This document shows, piece after piece, positions 41,200-54,360 of a DNA stretch of 64,000 bases. The notes under the pieces are model-generated. The model was not told the origin of the DNA, ran no database searches, and was given only the letters and a program-made list of their open reading frames with translations. Made by a program: the position numbers and the translations under genes. Within the stretch, counting starts at the first letter, position 1. Each line of letters opens with the position of its first letter. This DNA comes from Cyrtodaria siliqua (taxonomy: Eukaryota > Mollusca > Bivalvia > Adapedonta > Hiatellidae), in assembly GCA_037043455.1 (NCBI GenBank), contig JAWPHD010000295.1, positions 248,001 through 312,000 of the forward strand, in the 5' to 3' direction.

Positions 41200-41560
41200 A
41201 CAAAGAATAAAGGCATATGACGTCAAAAACACAAAAAGGGCTGACAGTAGGACTACCGCCTTGGAACGGTCAGTGACAATTAATGCCGTTGGGGGGTTAA
41301 ACCAGGTTCTAGGGTGCACCAAACCTCACACTTACCCTACTTAATCCCAATAAAACGGGACAGTATAATTAAAGAAATCCCCGCCATGAACTATTCTCTA
41401 ACCAACAAGGCAGCAGTAATAGGCAATATACGTAAAACACAAAGATGCTCGTATATATATAAATACAAAAAAATCACAATAGTCTAGAAAGCTACAAAGA
41501 AGGTTCAATGACTTGGCAGAAGCCAGACGTCACAATAGCAAACGTCGCCGTGTCCTCTTT
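41200..41560 (-). repeat. Interspersed repeat, inverted relative to 11640-12180
   Basis: It shares ordered words with 11640-12180 on the opposite strand, e.g. GTTCTAGGGTGCACCAAACC and CTCTAACCAACAAGGCAG. Confidence 0.7.
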
Positions 41561-41565
41561 GGCAA

Positions 41566-41580
41566 GGGTTAGGGTTAGGG
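41566..41580. repeat. Very short interstitial TTAGGG repeat
   Basis: GGGTTAGGGTTAGGG lies at the end of the dispersed repeat. Two to three units only; could be chance or a repair scar. Confidence 0.5.
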
Positions 41581-41582
41581 TC

Positions 41583-42420
41583 AATGTAAGGGAAACAAAT
41601 CATCATTTAAATAATATGTACAATTATTGAGTTATCTCCTTTAAATTAAAAGTGCAGCCAATGGAGGGTAGAATTATATTTTTATTTAATTTATAAATCT
41701 TTAGTTATTTGTGTTTCATTTCATCAAATTCAAGCCTTTGTTTCTTTATATGCGTTGTATTATATTGATTGTAATGTCAGAAATGTCTCATAATTGGAGA
41801 TGAATGAATATTCTATTCTATTCTATTCTAGTTCGGATAGTCTCCGTCTTTACCATAGACAATAAAACTTTCAATTTGTCAGGAAGTGAAAGAGTTGCAC
41901 CGTTGGAAAAGTGCGTTTTTCTGGTTCTTTTGGAGATTATGCCATCTAGATCTACAAACACGGTGGTGAAACAAAGATGATACCATCGTGATGGAAATTC
42001 GGAAAGATTCGGTTGATATAAAATACGAAATCGGCGATGACATAGGAAAGTGAGTACGACTATGATAATTTCATTGACTGTTTGACAGTGTCATTGCTTG
42101 CTGAGTTGCTCGCAGACAAAGTCACACATACATTTTTGGATTTTGAGCTGTGCATATATTTTCGAGACTGCTGATTGAGTAAAATTTAAGATATGCATAC
42201 TTTTTGGACATTTCCATTTACCAACTCACAATTTGGGGGTTGCAAGATGAAGAAATGTTTAAGTCTAAAATTTATAGAAAGAAACCATGACGTTTATCTA
42301 ACAGTGCAGAGATTTCAGAGAGTAGTGCCGGGCGTTTAACACTCATAATTATCATGAAGAGCTTAATGCATGCTGATTTCATCCATGTCCAAACATAAAA
42401 AAATGCATGAAGTAAAAAAA
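41583..42420. other. Non-coding stretch
   Basis: Contains a short TTCTA microsatellite near 41810-41830. No gene was recognised. Confidence 0.4.
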
Positions 42421-42424
42421 TGGG

Positions 42425-42520
42425 GATAAGTGTGGACGGTGAGGGACTCAAACCAGGGACCCCTCGCTTACAGGGGAGTGCTCTGCTAACAGCTAACAAA
42501 CCTGGGTACACAGTACCGCT
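42425..42520 (-). other. tRNA-like sequence (SINE head or tRNA pseudogene), antisense
   Basis: On the minus strand a D-arm-like TAGCTGTTAGCAGAGC is followed by a good anticodon stem-loop (CCCCT GTAAGCG AGGGG) and a B-box-like GGTTTGAGTCC. The acceptor stem is poor, so it is not a confident functional tRNA. Confidence 0.45.
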
Positions 42521-42694
42521 ACACTCCTCCCGCGTTTATCTTTTAAGAGCTTACCAGCTCTTCCTTGTTTTCTCAATGCCCGCAGTCCTTTTATTCTCAA
42601 TGCCCGCAGCTCTTCCTTGTTTTCTCAATGCCCGCGGTGTCGCTTTCATGCATTCACCCAATTAGTGATTACCCCAAACAAGTAGAAATAGTGC

Positions 42695-42772
42695 TGTCGA
42701 TACAGGACACAAACAAAGGACCCCGAATTTATAGGGCGAGGACGCTACCAACTGAGCTAACTGGGCCACCTT
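42695..42772 (-). other. tRNA-like sequence (SINE head), antisense
   Basis: The minus strand has a perfect D-arm/A-box TTAGCTCAGTTGGTAGCG followed by a weak anticodon arm and a degenerate B box. Likely the head of a tRNA-derived SINE. Confidence 0.45.
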
Positions 42773-42779
42773 TTACCCA

Positions 42780-44260
42780 GTACCACTACATTTATTTCTC
42801 TTTCCAAATTATGGTCGTTTACTCAGTTGTCATTGGGTACCAGTGTATTTACCTTCTACATTTCCCGTAAGAAAAATCATCCTGATCTGTCACTCTCAAA
42901 AAATTTCTGAAAACTTACTGATAAATCATGTGTTTACATTTAGAATATTTAATACTTTTCTCCACATCAGGCGATCACCCAACGGGAGTATAAACTTTGG
43001 CCAAAATAACTAGTTTATCATTTTTGTCATTTTTTAATCTAAATCCATTTACAATTTTAAGCTAGTCCTTTTTTTTGAAAAAAATGAATGAGATGTCATC
43101 ACATTATTGTCATGCGTCCTGTGGTTAAAGTTGTGTGCGTAAGCGTCTGTCTCGGAGATGGATTCGGCATGATTAAGACAACTTCATTCACCAGGTTTAT
43201 ATATGCTTGTATGGTTCCCGGACAAGAATATGTCCACTGCTTGTGAGCAGTATTTATCTCGATGTAACGGGAGTATGAGTCTGGAATGTTCATTCCTGTT
43301 GATGCCATATAACCTTTTTTGGGGTTTGTGCACCAAAAACCCAACTCAATTTTATTTTACCAAAATTATGGCCCCTTTTATACTGAGAACAATTTCGTTA
43401 AAAGTCTTGTATGCAGTGATTTTTTTACAATTTCACTTGTACGAGTCCTAGGACTCGCTGGGCCAAAAATCTATGAGTCCCAAAACTAAAGGAGTGAGTC
43501 CCAGGTTTTAGTAGTAATTTATTTCAAATTCAAGCACTATTTTATAACATGGTGTTGATAACTTTAATCAGGCATACATACGGTGAGAGCATAACAATCG
43601 CAGTCGTGAGAACACTGCATCATTCTTAGTCTATCAACATCCCCCTTTCTTTAAGAGAAGTAGTAATAATCCTTAATTAGAACTAACTAAACTCTTAACA
43701 TCAATGACTAGAATTTGCAAAATATTACTATGAAAAGAAAGGTGATTAATTGCAATCTGAATGACTAGAACATACCAAATACTGATCTGAACAAACATGT
43801 ACTGGCCTTTTGAATGAAACTCGAGAGTGTTTGTTGCTTTGAGTCATTGTTTAGTTTTCTCTTTGGCCCCATTTTGCAGACGATGCATCGCCAACTCGTG
43901 GAATGTTTATATCCGCACCGTTTCGTGTTTTAACTCACGGCCGATTCCATTGGCTAATCGTATGACCATTATCCAATAATAATCGACGTTTCAAAATTAC
44001 GCGGAACGGCGCGAGGGTATACTTAACCTTCATCGAATAGTCAAATATGGCAGTAGACGCGGAGAAAAAAGCGACGGATTGAATTCTTACAGGGGAACGC
44101 GGAGAAAAAAGCGACGGATTGAATTCTTACAGGGGAAATATGAATTACGGAACTCTTTACTTGCAATTTATGTGCGTCCCGAGAACGCACATGTTCTGAC
44201 AATTTGCGTCCACGGAAATATTTGTGCGTCCTGAACGCAGGACGCAGAGGTAAAAAAATC
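42780..44260. other. Non-coding stretch
   Basis: No supported gene. A 42-bp direct duplication (GCGGAGAAAAAAGCGACGGA...) occurs at about 44058-44137. Confidence 0.4.
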
Positions 44261-44264
44261 ACTG

Positions 44265-44421
44265 TGTATGTATATCACATAATGGATTGAAACTATATAT
44301 CACATAATGGATTGAAACTATATATCACATAATGGACGGAAACTATATATCACATAATGGATGGAAACTATATATCACATAATGGATTGAAACTATATAT
44401 CACATAATGGATGGAAACTAC
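44265..44421. repeat. 25-bp tandem repeat, left block
   Basis: Six units of TATATATCACATAATGGATG followed by GAAAC (ATT/ACG variants). The same unit resumes at 45411 after the inserted TIR element. Confidence 0.92.
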
Positions 44422-45410
44422 AGTTGCTGCCACGCAGATTATGACTTTTTCGCAGCATCCCCGCGGCCGTTTTTCAATCGAAGTCACAAATCCCCGCGAT
44501 TGTAATGCGAATTGTCACCCGAAATAAAGCGGAATTCCCCGCGACCGTAAAAATCGTTGCGATTTCAAAATCCAGTTTCGAAAGAAAACAATCACTGAGA
44601 TTCTCTGTGATAGGTTCGCGGGGGAAATTAGAGCAGGGATCAATAAAAAATGTAATGAAACTGATAAATACAATGAATAAATTTCGAAAACAATACGTAT
44701 TTCAAACTTTTAATGCATTTAATAACACGTGTTTTTCGTTTTTGTTGTCCAAAAGTCGCATTTCTCTTCACCGAACATAAATGGGCTACCCACAAACCTT
44801 TGCGATGTGTGTACCTATTAACAAGGCGGCACTAATAACGGGTTTATGACCTTGAATTCTTTACAATTTTTTCGGATTATTTCTGATTAAAGAACCCATC
44901 GATGTATTAGTAATCAACAGCAGAATAGTAAAATGTGTTACAAATAACGATTAATTAAAAATATAATTCTAATATCCAGTATAAGAATTACTAATTGAAT
45001 TTTATGTTCAGTCACCGCGAAGTCTGTAGTAGGAACCGCCATATAACTATCGAATACATTATCCGGGCATTTGAATTTTCCGAAAAACAAAAATAAAATT
45101 GTATTCTGCTTTGATTTTTTAATAGTTATTGAATAATAATGCATTAAATTGACTGCAAAATTGTACATTGATACTGAAGGTAAATCGCGGTGATGGCCTG
45201 CGATTTCACACCGGGTAAAGCGGTGTGCGACTCAAAACGGGTCACGGTGATTGTGTCACGGTGATTGTGTCGCGGTGGTCAAAAAAAAAGTTATTGTCCC
45301 CGTGTTGAGTGGACTGTCTGCCGATCGCGGGTACAAAATCAGTGTGTCTGCGGTGAGATAAAATCCCCGCGTTGTGTGTGATTATTCATAATCTGAGTGG
45401 CAGCAACTGA
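44422..45410. mobile_element. ~990-bp TIR element inserted in the 25-bp array
   Basis: The ends are inverted: CAGTTGCTGCCACGCAGATT at the left, and at the right AATCTGAGTGGCAGCAACTG, its reverse complement with one mismatch. The array unit continues on both sides, proving insertion. The interior is non-coding with GC-rich CGCGGTGATTGTGT repeats near 45190-45280. Target duplication is unclear (TA or none). Confidence 0.8.
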
Positions 45411-45462
45411 ATATATCACATAATGGATGGAAACTATATATCACATAATGGATGGAAACTTC
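45411..45462. repeat. 25-bp tandem repeat, right block
   Basis: Two further units continue the array of 44265-44421. Confidence 0.9.
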
Positions 45463-45559
45463 TCCAATAACCAATCATCATTGAGTATTTTAATAAGCCA
45501 TGGTAGATTATGTTATACTAAACTGAAAATGACACATTCCTTCCTGGAATTGAACCTTG

Positions 45560-47085
45560 AACAAATTCACCAATCCACCATTTGTTTATTGATTGAGTTG
45601 ATCTAAATGATTTCTGAGGGATCCAAAATGAGGCACAGCAAATTAATATAGAGTTGATCAAACTGAGGGCATCCAAAACTGTGGAGCAGCAAATTAATGT
45701 AGAGTTGATCAAACTAGGGATCCAAACTGTAGTGCAGCAAATTAATAGAGAGTTGATTAAACTGACTTACTGAGGGGATCCAAACTGTGGTGCAGCAGAT
45801 TAATGTAGAGTTGATCAAACTAGGGATTCAAACTGTGGTGCAGCAAATTAATGTAGAGTAGATCAAACTGATGGGATCCAAAGTGGTGCAGCAAATTAAT
45901 ATAGAGTTGATCAAACTGAGGGATCCAAACTGTGGTGCAGTAGAATAATGTAGAGTTTATCAAATTGAGGGAATCCAAACTGTGGGGCAGCAAATTAATG
46001 TAGAGTTGATCAAACTGAGAGGATCCAAACTGTGGTGCAGCAAATTAATGTAGAATTGGTCAAACATCCAAACTGTGGTGCAGCAAATTAATATAGTGTT
46101 GATCAAACTGAGGGGATCCAAACTGTGGTGCAGCAAATTAATATAGAGCTGATCAAACTGAGGGGATCCAAACTGTGGTGCAGCAAATTAATATAGAGTT
46201 TATCAAACTGAGAGGTTCCAAACTGGTGCAGCAAATTAATATAGACTTGATCAAACTGAGGGATCAAAACTGTGGTGCAGCAAATTAATATAGAGTTGAT
46301 CAAACTGAGGGGATCCAAACTGAGGCACAGCAAATTACCATAGAGTTGATCAAACTGAGGGGATCCAAACTGTGGTGCAGCAAATTAATGTAGAGTTGAT
46401 CAAACTGAGGGGATCCGAACTGTGGTGCAGCAAATTAATATAGAGTTTATCAAACTGAGGAGTTCCAAACTGGTGCAGCAAATTAATATAGACTTGATCA
46501 AACTGAGGGATCCAAACTGTGGCACAGCAAATTAATGTAGAGTTGATCAAACTGAGGGGATCCAAACTGTGGTGCAGCATATTAATATAGAGCTGATCAA
46601 ACTGAGGGGATCCAAACTGTGATGCAGCAAATTAATATAGAGTTGATCAAACTGAGGGATCTAAACTGTGGCACAGCAACTTAATGTAGAGTTGATCAAA
46701 CTGAGGGGATCCAAATTGTGGTGCAGCAAATTAATAAAGAGTTTATCAAACTGAGGGATCCAAACTGGTGCAGCAAATTAATATAGAGTTGCATGATCAA
46801 ACTAAGGGATCCAAACTGTGGTGCAGCAAATTAATATAGAGTTGCATGATCAAACTGTGGTACAGCCAATTAATAAAGATTTAGAGTTGATCAAACTGAG
46901 GGATCCAAATTGTGGCACAGCAAATTAATATAGATTTGACCAAACTAAGGGATCGAAACTGTGGCACAGCAAATTAATATAAAGTTGATGAAACTGAGGG
47001 CATCCAAACTGTGGTGCAGCAAATTAACATAGAGTTGATCAAACTGAGGGATCCAAACTGTGATACAGCAAATTAATATATGTAA
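45560..47085. repeat. ~50-bp minisatellite (about 30 units)
   Basis: Unit GATCAAACTGAGGGGATCCA followed by AACTGTGGTGCAGCAAATTA and ATATAGAGTT. Unit length varies by several bases and many units are diverged, so the array is old. Confidence 0.92.
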
Positions 47086-47117
47086 CCATTTACAGTTAAT
47101 GATGATTAATCAATTCC

Positions 47118-47192
47118 TAACCTCAATAGCTCAATGGTTAGAGCGCTGATACGGTAAACCAAAACACTGGGTTTGAGTCCCAGTTGAGGAAT
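47118..47192 (+). other. tRNA-like sequence, probable tRNA pseudogene or SINE head
   Basis: Acceptor arms CCTCAA/TTGAGG, D arm GCTCAATGGTTAGAGC and T arm CTGGGTTTGAGTCCCAG pair well. The anticodon stem (CTGAT/ACCAA) pairs at only three of five positions and the loop lacks U33. It lies just after the 50-bp array. Confidence 0.4.
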
Positions 47193-47319
47193 GATTTTTT
47201 CACCACCTGTTATATAAAGAGTTGATCAAACTGAGAGGCAGTCCTAAGCATCTTTTAGGTCCATGGATGGTATTAATAATAATTATAAAGTGCATTTTGC
47301 TGTTTTTTCCCCCTGTTTT

Positions 47320-48580
47320 TAGCTCGACAGATCAGAGATCAGCAGAGCTTATGCCGTGGTGCGGCGTCCGCCGTCCGTCCGTCTGTCCGTAAACTTTTAT
47401 TTGTAGCAACAACTCCTCTGAAACTACTGGATGGATATTCATGAAACTTTACAGAAATGTTGCCCATAAAGTCTAGTTGATCCTAGCAAAAATTCATGTT
47501 GATGTGAAATCCAAGATGGCCGCCAAAGCTAAAAATAGAGTTTTAAAATACAAGTTTGTAGCGACTTCTTCTTGAAAACTATAAGTGATATTGATATGGG
47601 ACTTTTTCTAAAATGATCAGCATGACATGATGTTGATCCTTGTCAAAAATCGTTTTGATTCAACGTTAAACATGGCTGCCAGCGGCCATCTTTGTTTACA
47701 TATAGTTATATAGTAAAAACTTGTAGCGACTACTCCTCTGAAACTACTTGGTTGATTGTCATGAAACTTTACAGGAATGTTGCTCTTGATGTCTAATTGA
47801 TCCTAGCAAAATTTCAGATCTGCTAGAAATTCAAGATGGCCGTCACAGCTAAAAATAGATTTATAAAAAATAAGTTTATTGCGACTACTTCTTGAAAACT
47901 ATAAGTGATATTGATATGGGACTTTTTCTAAAATGTTCAGCATGACTTGATGTTGATCCTTGTGGAAAATTATTTTGAATCGACGTTAAACATTGCTGCC
48001 AGTGGCCATCTTTGGTTACATAGAGTTATATAGTAAAAACTTGTAGCGACTAATCCTCTGAAACTACTTGACGGATGTTCATGAAACTTCACTAGAATGT
48101 TGCTCTTGATGTCTAGTTGATCCTAGAAAATTTCAGGTCGGCCGGAAATTCAAGATGGCCACCACAGCTAAAAATAGATTTAAAATATATAAGTTTGTAG
48201 CGACTACTTCTTCAAAACTATAAGAGATATTGATATGGGACTTTTTCTAAAATGATCAGTATGACATGATGTTGGTCCTTGTCGAAAATCGATTTAATTT
48301 GATGTTAAACATGGCTGCCAGCGGCCATCTTTGTTTACATAGAGTTATATAATGAAAACTTGTAGCGACTACTCCTCTGAAACTACTTGACGGATTTTCA
48401 TGAAACTTCACAGGAATGTTGCTCTTAATGTCTAATTGATCCTTGCAAAATTTCAGGTCGGCCGGAAATTCAAGATGGCCGCCACGGTTAAAAATAGATT
48501 TTCAAAAAAACAAGTAGGTAGCGACTACTTCCTGAAATCAAAATCAATCAGTAGAGCTTCAAGGTCATTGACCTCTTGTT
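47320..48580 (+). mobile_element. HINE/pearl-like element, type A core
   Basis: The 5' end AGCTCGACAGATC...GATCAGCAGAGCTTATG folds as a hairpin and is followed by a GTCCGTC microsatellite. Then come four ~320-bp core units, each made of two related ~160-bp halves beginning TTGTAGCGACT. The 3' end ATCAGTAGAGCTT is the inverse of the 5' AGCTCTACTGAT end and is followed by the hairpin AGGTCATTGACCT and CTTGTT. Subterminal inverted repeats, central tandem repeats and a 3' hairpin are the known layout of Helentron-associated elements. Non-coding. Confidence 0.7.
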
Positions 48581-48754
48581 TAGTACTTATAAGTTTATTT
48601 TGATACATTGGAACATGCATTCTTTGGGGTTTTTGGAGGCTATAAATAGAAAAATGCGAAACTATCAAAAAGTTCCAAAAAATTGCAAAATTGGCCTCAA
48701 GGGTTCATCAATTTGGAAAAACTTCTTAAAAAGCCGATGAACATATGTAATTTT

Positions 48755-49640
48755 TTTAGCTCTAATGATCAAAGCTTATGCCCTGGTGCAGTGTCCGTAA
48801 ACTTTTTTGCGGCGACTATTCTTATAAAACTACTTATGGATTTTCATGAAACTTTACAGGAATGTTGCCCATGATGTCTAGTTGATCCTAGCAAAATGTC
48901 TAGTTGATCCTAGCAAAAATTCACATTGATATGAAATCCAAGATGGCCGCCAAAGCTAAAAATAGATTTTAAAAAAAAGAAGTTTGTACCGACTACTTCT
49001 TGAAAACTATACGTGATACCGATATAGGACTTTTTCTAAAATTATCAGCACGACATGATGTTGGTTCGTGTTGAAAATTATTTTGAACCGACATTAAACA
49101 TCTTTGTTTACATAGAGTTCTATAATAAAAACTTGTAGCGACTACTCCTCTGAAACTACTTGGACGGATTTTCATAAACTTCACATGAATGTTGCTCTTG
49201 ATGTCTAGTTGATCCTAGCAAAGTTTCAGGTCGGCCGGAAATTCAAGATGGCCGCCACGGTTAAAAATAGATTTAAAAATAATAATTTTGTAGCCATTAC
49301 TTCTTGAAAACTGTAAGTTATATTTATATGGGACTTTTACTAAAATGATAAAACATGACATGATGTTGGTCATTGTTGAAAATCGTTTTGATTCAACGTT
49401 AAACATGGCTGCCAGCGGACATCTTTGTTTACATAGAGTTATATAATAAAAGCATATAGTGACTTCTCCTCTGAAACTACTTAAAGGATTTTCATGAAAC
49501 TTCACAGGAATATTGTTCTTGATATCTAGTTGATCCTAGTAAAATTTCAGGTCGGCCAGAAATTCAAGATGCCGCAACAGCTAAAAAAAGATCAAGTTTG
49601 TAGCGACTACTTCTTGAAAACTATAATTGATATTGATATT
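48755..49640 (+). mobile_element. HINE/pearl-like element, type A core, 3' truncated
   Basis: The 5' end is degenerate (TTTTTTTAGCTCTAATGATC) and the microsatellite short. About 2.5 core units follow, ending abruptly at about 49640 without the 3' hairpin. Confidence 0.65.
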
Positions 49641-50622
49641 GTGGCGAATTACACAAGAACAAGACACTTGAATGTTTAATTATTTTATGTTTGTAAATTC
49701 ACAACATCGTATTTATTTTACAGACATAGATGTTTTTAATTGTAGTTAGAACATATACAATGTAGCTGTTATATCAAGTTATAAATATGCTCACAATTGT
49801 ACAGTATTTGTTTTCATTATGCAAACAAAATAATAGGTGTGTTTCCTATTGCATGCTCTGAAAAAATAAGGTAGGTCGGTAGGAGTTTTTTAAAACCAAA
49901 ATCAATTGAAATTGTTCTGTTTAGTTGTATTTATCGATTATTGGTAACTGCATGGCGAGACAATTGGCCAGTACTGATTCATCCTCTCCAATTGCGAAAA
50001 TTAATGAAGAGTTCCAATGTCATTGATCGTACGTAGTCGGCCAATTCTGTCGTTCTTCGGTTGTAGCAAGATGCTGCGAATGGCAGCGGACAAGGGACAT
50101 CGCCGAGGAGGCCCAAAGACAAATATTTTGCGGATCAGCGGAAGTAGCTTCTGGTTTCTCGTTCCATATGCTTGACTCTCATATACTTGGCCGAAATTGG
50201 AAACCAAAGGGATGTTTTTTTCAAACTCATAGTATGCGGACAAAAGTTGATACCGTTAAGGGAATTTAATATTACTTTAAGGATCATATATTCTAGAATG
50301 AATCTTGGTCTTTGATTTAGATAAGTATAAACCCAGAACAAGAAATCCTAATGGCTCCAGTTTCCAGCATTTCCATGAATCATTTTGACAATGTACATTA
50401 TATATTTATTATAATTTTTATTTAACTAAATAAAATTTAAAATGCAGTTTGTAATTAGAAAATTAGTTGAAATACATATTTTACAACCGAAACACTTTTA
50501 TGATAAGGCTTTTCACATGCAAACCTGCAGTGCTCAAAAAATAGGATAGCCCGACGCCCGGGGCTCCTCGAAATCCATTCCGGGCCTGTCTCATTTTGCA
50601 GACGAGGTGCCCGTCGGGCCTG

Positions 50623-50657
<35 letters not shown>

Positions 50658-53150
50658 CCCACAAAAAATCAGTTTTACTGGATCTCAAGCTCAAGTTCCT
50701 CAAGACAAAATACTCCCATGTGTATTGTGAACTGTGAAAACACTTGCAATAAAGTAATTAAAATGTGTTATACACACATTGAAACAATAAGAAGTTTGAA
50801 TATTTTGCCTGGCTTCGTGTCGGCAGTTTGTCACAACTTTGAGGTCGACAATTGTTGACATAAAACTCATTATTCTGCTATTAGGGTTGTGTTTTCTTTC
50901 CTTTGTGATAAGAAATACCGTTTTTGTCATTTAAAACACACTAATGCATGAAAAAAATTCGTTATTGATGGTATTTCGATTGAATGTTTGTGAAATGTTC
51001 GGACCGTAAAAGTGCGGTCTCATAGTAGTTTGGATGGTACATAATTTCGGATTTTTTTTTTTTTTTACATAATCAAATAAGAAAAACTGTCCTTTACAAA
51101 TACATGTTGGTGGAAAGAAAAATATATATACTGTATATGGATAAATACAGATATAAAGTATATTTCTATTCATTATTTAAGGTGTAAGGAGTTCCTGGAA
51201 TCCTACTTTTAAATGAATTCTAGTCTTGGCTCCTAATTCTTTACTTGGAGAAAGTGGTGACAAAAATAAATAATATAGCCAGAGGAGGCTATGATAGTCT
51301 CATAAAACCTGATTAAAAATTTGGCTCCAAGTTTAGCTCCAGTTTCACCAAGTCGGCTCTGATTATTATCGTTTGGCAAAAGTGCTAGTACTCTCCTTTG
51401 CATTGGTTATAAATTACTATGTAATATTCTATTCTAACATATTTTAAACGAAATGGTAAATAAGTCCGCTGACCAGGGAGCATAAAGTGGTAGCAAAAAG
51501 AAAAATATAGTCAGAGGAGGTTCTGAGCTTGATTAATACATACGTAACAAAATTAATGTGTGCTATAAAAGTGAATAAAGACACATTTCCAATAAGAAAA
51601 AAATATTGGACCTTTCCATTTTAAATCAGGGCCTGTCCATTTCAAATCAGGGCCTGTCCATTTCAAATCGGGGCCTGTCCATTTTCAGAAGCAACAAGCC
51701 CTGTGCCTTTCTCTTAAAATAGTTTTCTTTGAGCACTGACCTGGCAAACAATTATAATAATATATATATATTTTCAGTTAAACGTAACATTTTGTAATGA
51801 AAGTGATCGCAGAGTGTTTTAATAGAGATTTATCGAATAAATTACAACCATATTTTTTATGTCACATTATTAATGTTGTGCTTTCCAAGGGTTTGAATCA
51901 TGAACAGTTTAGCATGCATCAATTCTATATGTGTGCGTATCTTCTAGATTATTTAAATCTACTAGTTACCTACTTCCCGCAATCAAGATGCAGAATTATG
52001 CTTTAAATATATGTTTGCATGAAACGAAATATGGATATTTTTTAATTACCTCGATAATACTTACCCGTATACGAAGTATAGCATGTGTATGTTAATCTGA
52101 GTTTTGATGCCATGAAAGTCTATATTCTTTTCTTCAAACTGATTCTAACTGATATAAATGTGTTTATTTGTGTATCATACTCATTTTCGCAAGAGTTGTT
52201 TCCTGGATAATCATGATTATTTCTATTTTGATGTTAATTAAAGTGCACTTTTACATTTAACCGATGATTGATTATAAACTTTCATAATCGATCATCATAA
52301 TCGGATGCCTAACAAACCGTTGATGGGTTTAAAACAATCGATTAATCGGTACATCACTAGCGTTAACATTAAATATTTATAAAAAATCTTTTAAAAAAGC
52401 ATTTGTGGGGATGTTTGTCATGGTAATGCTAATAAAATATGATGCTGAAATAATTTAAGTTGGCATATTTTAAAATTAGGAACATCGAAAGCTGCACTAA
52501 TTCAAAGTACTAAAGTTCTTCACAAAATCCCAGCGTGTTCTTAGAAATTCTATCTAATACATCAATGTACGATGTCGACCAATATTTCTCATACTTATTG
52601 GAGACAATTACAAACTAGACATTGGTATGGGTGTATTAGAATTGTTGTTTCGTACACAATAGAGTTAAAAAAACGAAAACTAAAACCATAACCATTTTAC
52701 TTTTTGTCTATTATCAATGTTAACACTGTTAATAGGCAATGCCTTAGTTCACTTTGTATGTTGCGATATTGTTAATAATCCGATTACCGACATTCATGCA
52801 CCTTTGCAACATCTCGATTGATTCCAAACTTAGCTAAAATCAGGAACTTTTATTTAAATTTTCAGCCCAGAACACATGCATGTGAATCTCTCCTTTTTTT
52901 TTTACATAAAAGGAAGATCAGTGCATTATCCTCAATTATACAGTTTGATATTTTAAGGAGGTTAAAATGTCTAGTGCTGAGATTTGTATTAAATTGATAT
53001 TTAAAGCTTCTTTGGTATCATTTAGATACAAAATTATCAAAAAAGGTAGGTCATCACACTTTTTTCCCCCACTAGACGTCTTTGAAGATGACATATACTA
53101 ACTCCAAAATTTCACTAAAAAGAGGAAAAATAGAGTCATTGAGCATTTTC
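49641..53150. other. Non-coding stretch with dispersed repeats and a poly-A
   Basis: At 50500-50655 a GC-rich segment (GGCCTGTCTCATTTTGCAGA) ends in an A-run of about 30 bases on + (50624-50654). At 51625-51680 GGGCCTGTCCATTTCAAATC is repeated. No supported gene. Confidence 0.45.
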
Positions 53151-53447
53151 ACAATGCCGTGGTGCGTCTGTCCGTCTGTCTGTCCGTAAACTTTTTTTTG
53201 TAGCGACTACTCCTCTGAAACGACTAGATGGATTTTCATGAAACTTTACAGAAATGTTGCGCATGAGGTCTTGTTGATCCTAGCAAAAATTCATGTTGAT
53301 GTGAAATCCAAGATGGCCACCAAAGCTAAAAATAGATTTTTAAAAAGCACGTTTGTAGAGACTACTTCTTGAAAACTGTAAGTGATATTGATATGGGACT
53401 TTTTCTAAAATGATCAGCATGACATGATGTTGGTCCTTGTCGAAAAT
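53150..53447 (+). mobile_element. HINE/pearl-like element fragment, type A
   Basis: Microsatellite (GTCTGTCCGTCTGTC) plus one core unit; both ends are missing. Confidence 0.65.
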
Positions 53448-54360
53448 CAGGCCCTCCACTGGGCATCGCCAATGGCGCCAATGGCGAAAGAAAAAGGAAA
53501 ATGGCTCTAAATTTCAAACTTTGGCGAAAGTGTTTGGCGACATCGAAATTTCCAAAAAGCCAAACTTGTTTAATTTCTCTGCTGTCAAATAGACCTCAAC
53601 ACTAATCACCGTGACGAGTGTACATTGCATGTAGTCTAAAACAACATAACCAACTGACACATACCTACGCGCGAACACTTAACATTAAATAAACAAACAA
53701 AGCTGATAACCTTAAGTGTTCCGGTAATTGACTTAATCCCTAAATAACAACCGATGACTGTCGTTTTCGCCTCGGTGGGTAATCAAGTCCCTCATGCAAC
53801 ACCTTGCAACCATAAATTATTACCACTGAATAATATCTAGCCAATCAGGTTCCAACCAATCAAACACGAATCAACACCTCATTAATTTACATATTTTACA
53901 TGATTGACTAGATCCACGTGACATTTGTTTTGTTTTTGTTCATTCATAATTTCGAGGTGTATGAATCTGGATTTCACAAAAAAATGCAAACATTTTACAC
54001 AAAACACTGGTTTATTAATCAGTTTCCAGGAGGTTTTATGTGTATTTCATTGCCAAAATATGTTTTTAATGTATATGGCAGTTCATCTTTTGAAAATAAA
54101 TTAAAAAAGAAGTAAAGATAAGTGAATAGGTTTTCGCGGTTCCGGAAATACGAAAAATCGGCAGGTTCTGAACTTGTTACTGATATAAAGGCCTACCTAT
54201 ACATCTTAAACAATCAAATTAAAACTCCTGCTGTCATTAGGTTCAGCTAGTTGATTTAAGCAAACATGCGATGTAGAAACTTTCCAGATATTGGGGGTTT
54301 GAAAACATATATATATATATAAATAATATAAATAATATTTATTAATATTGTTTGGTTTTA
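53448..54360. other. Non-coding stretch
   Basis: A small direct repeat, CCAATGGCG, occurs near 53470. A 65-codon frame at 53918-54115 has no recognisable features. Confidence 0.4.

Noticed and set aside
41566..41580. Telomere
   Set aside because: Only 2-3 TTAGGG units, embedded in dispersed-repeat sequence.
47118..47192. Functional tRNA gene
   Set aside because: Anticodon stem pairs poorly and U33 is absent; kept only as a tRNA-like sequence.
51797..52006. 69-codon frame as a possible host exon
   Set aside because: No motif, no supporting splice context; length compatible with chance.
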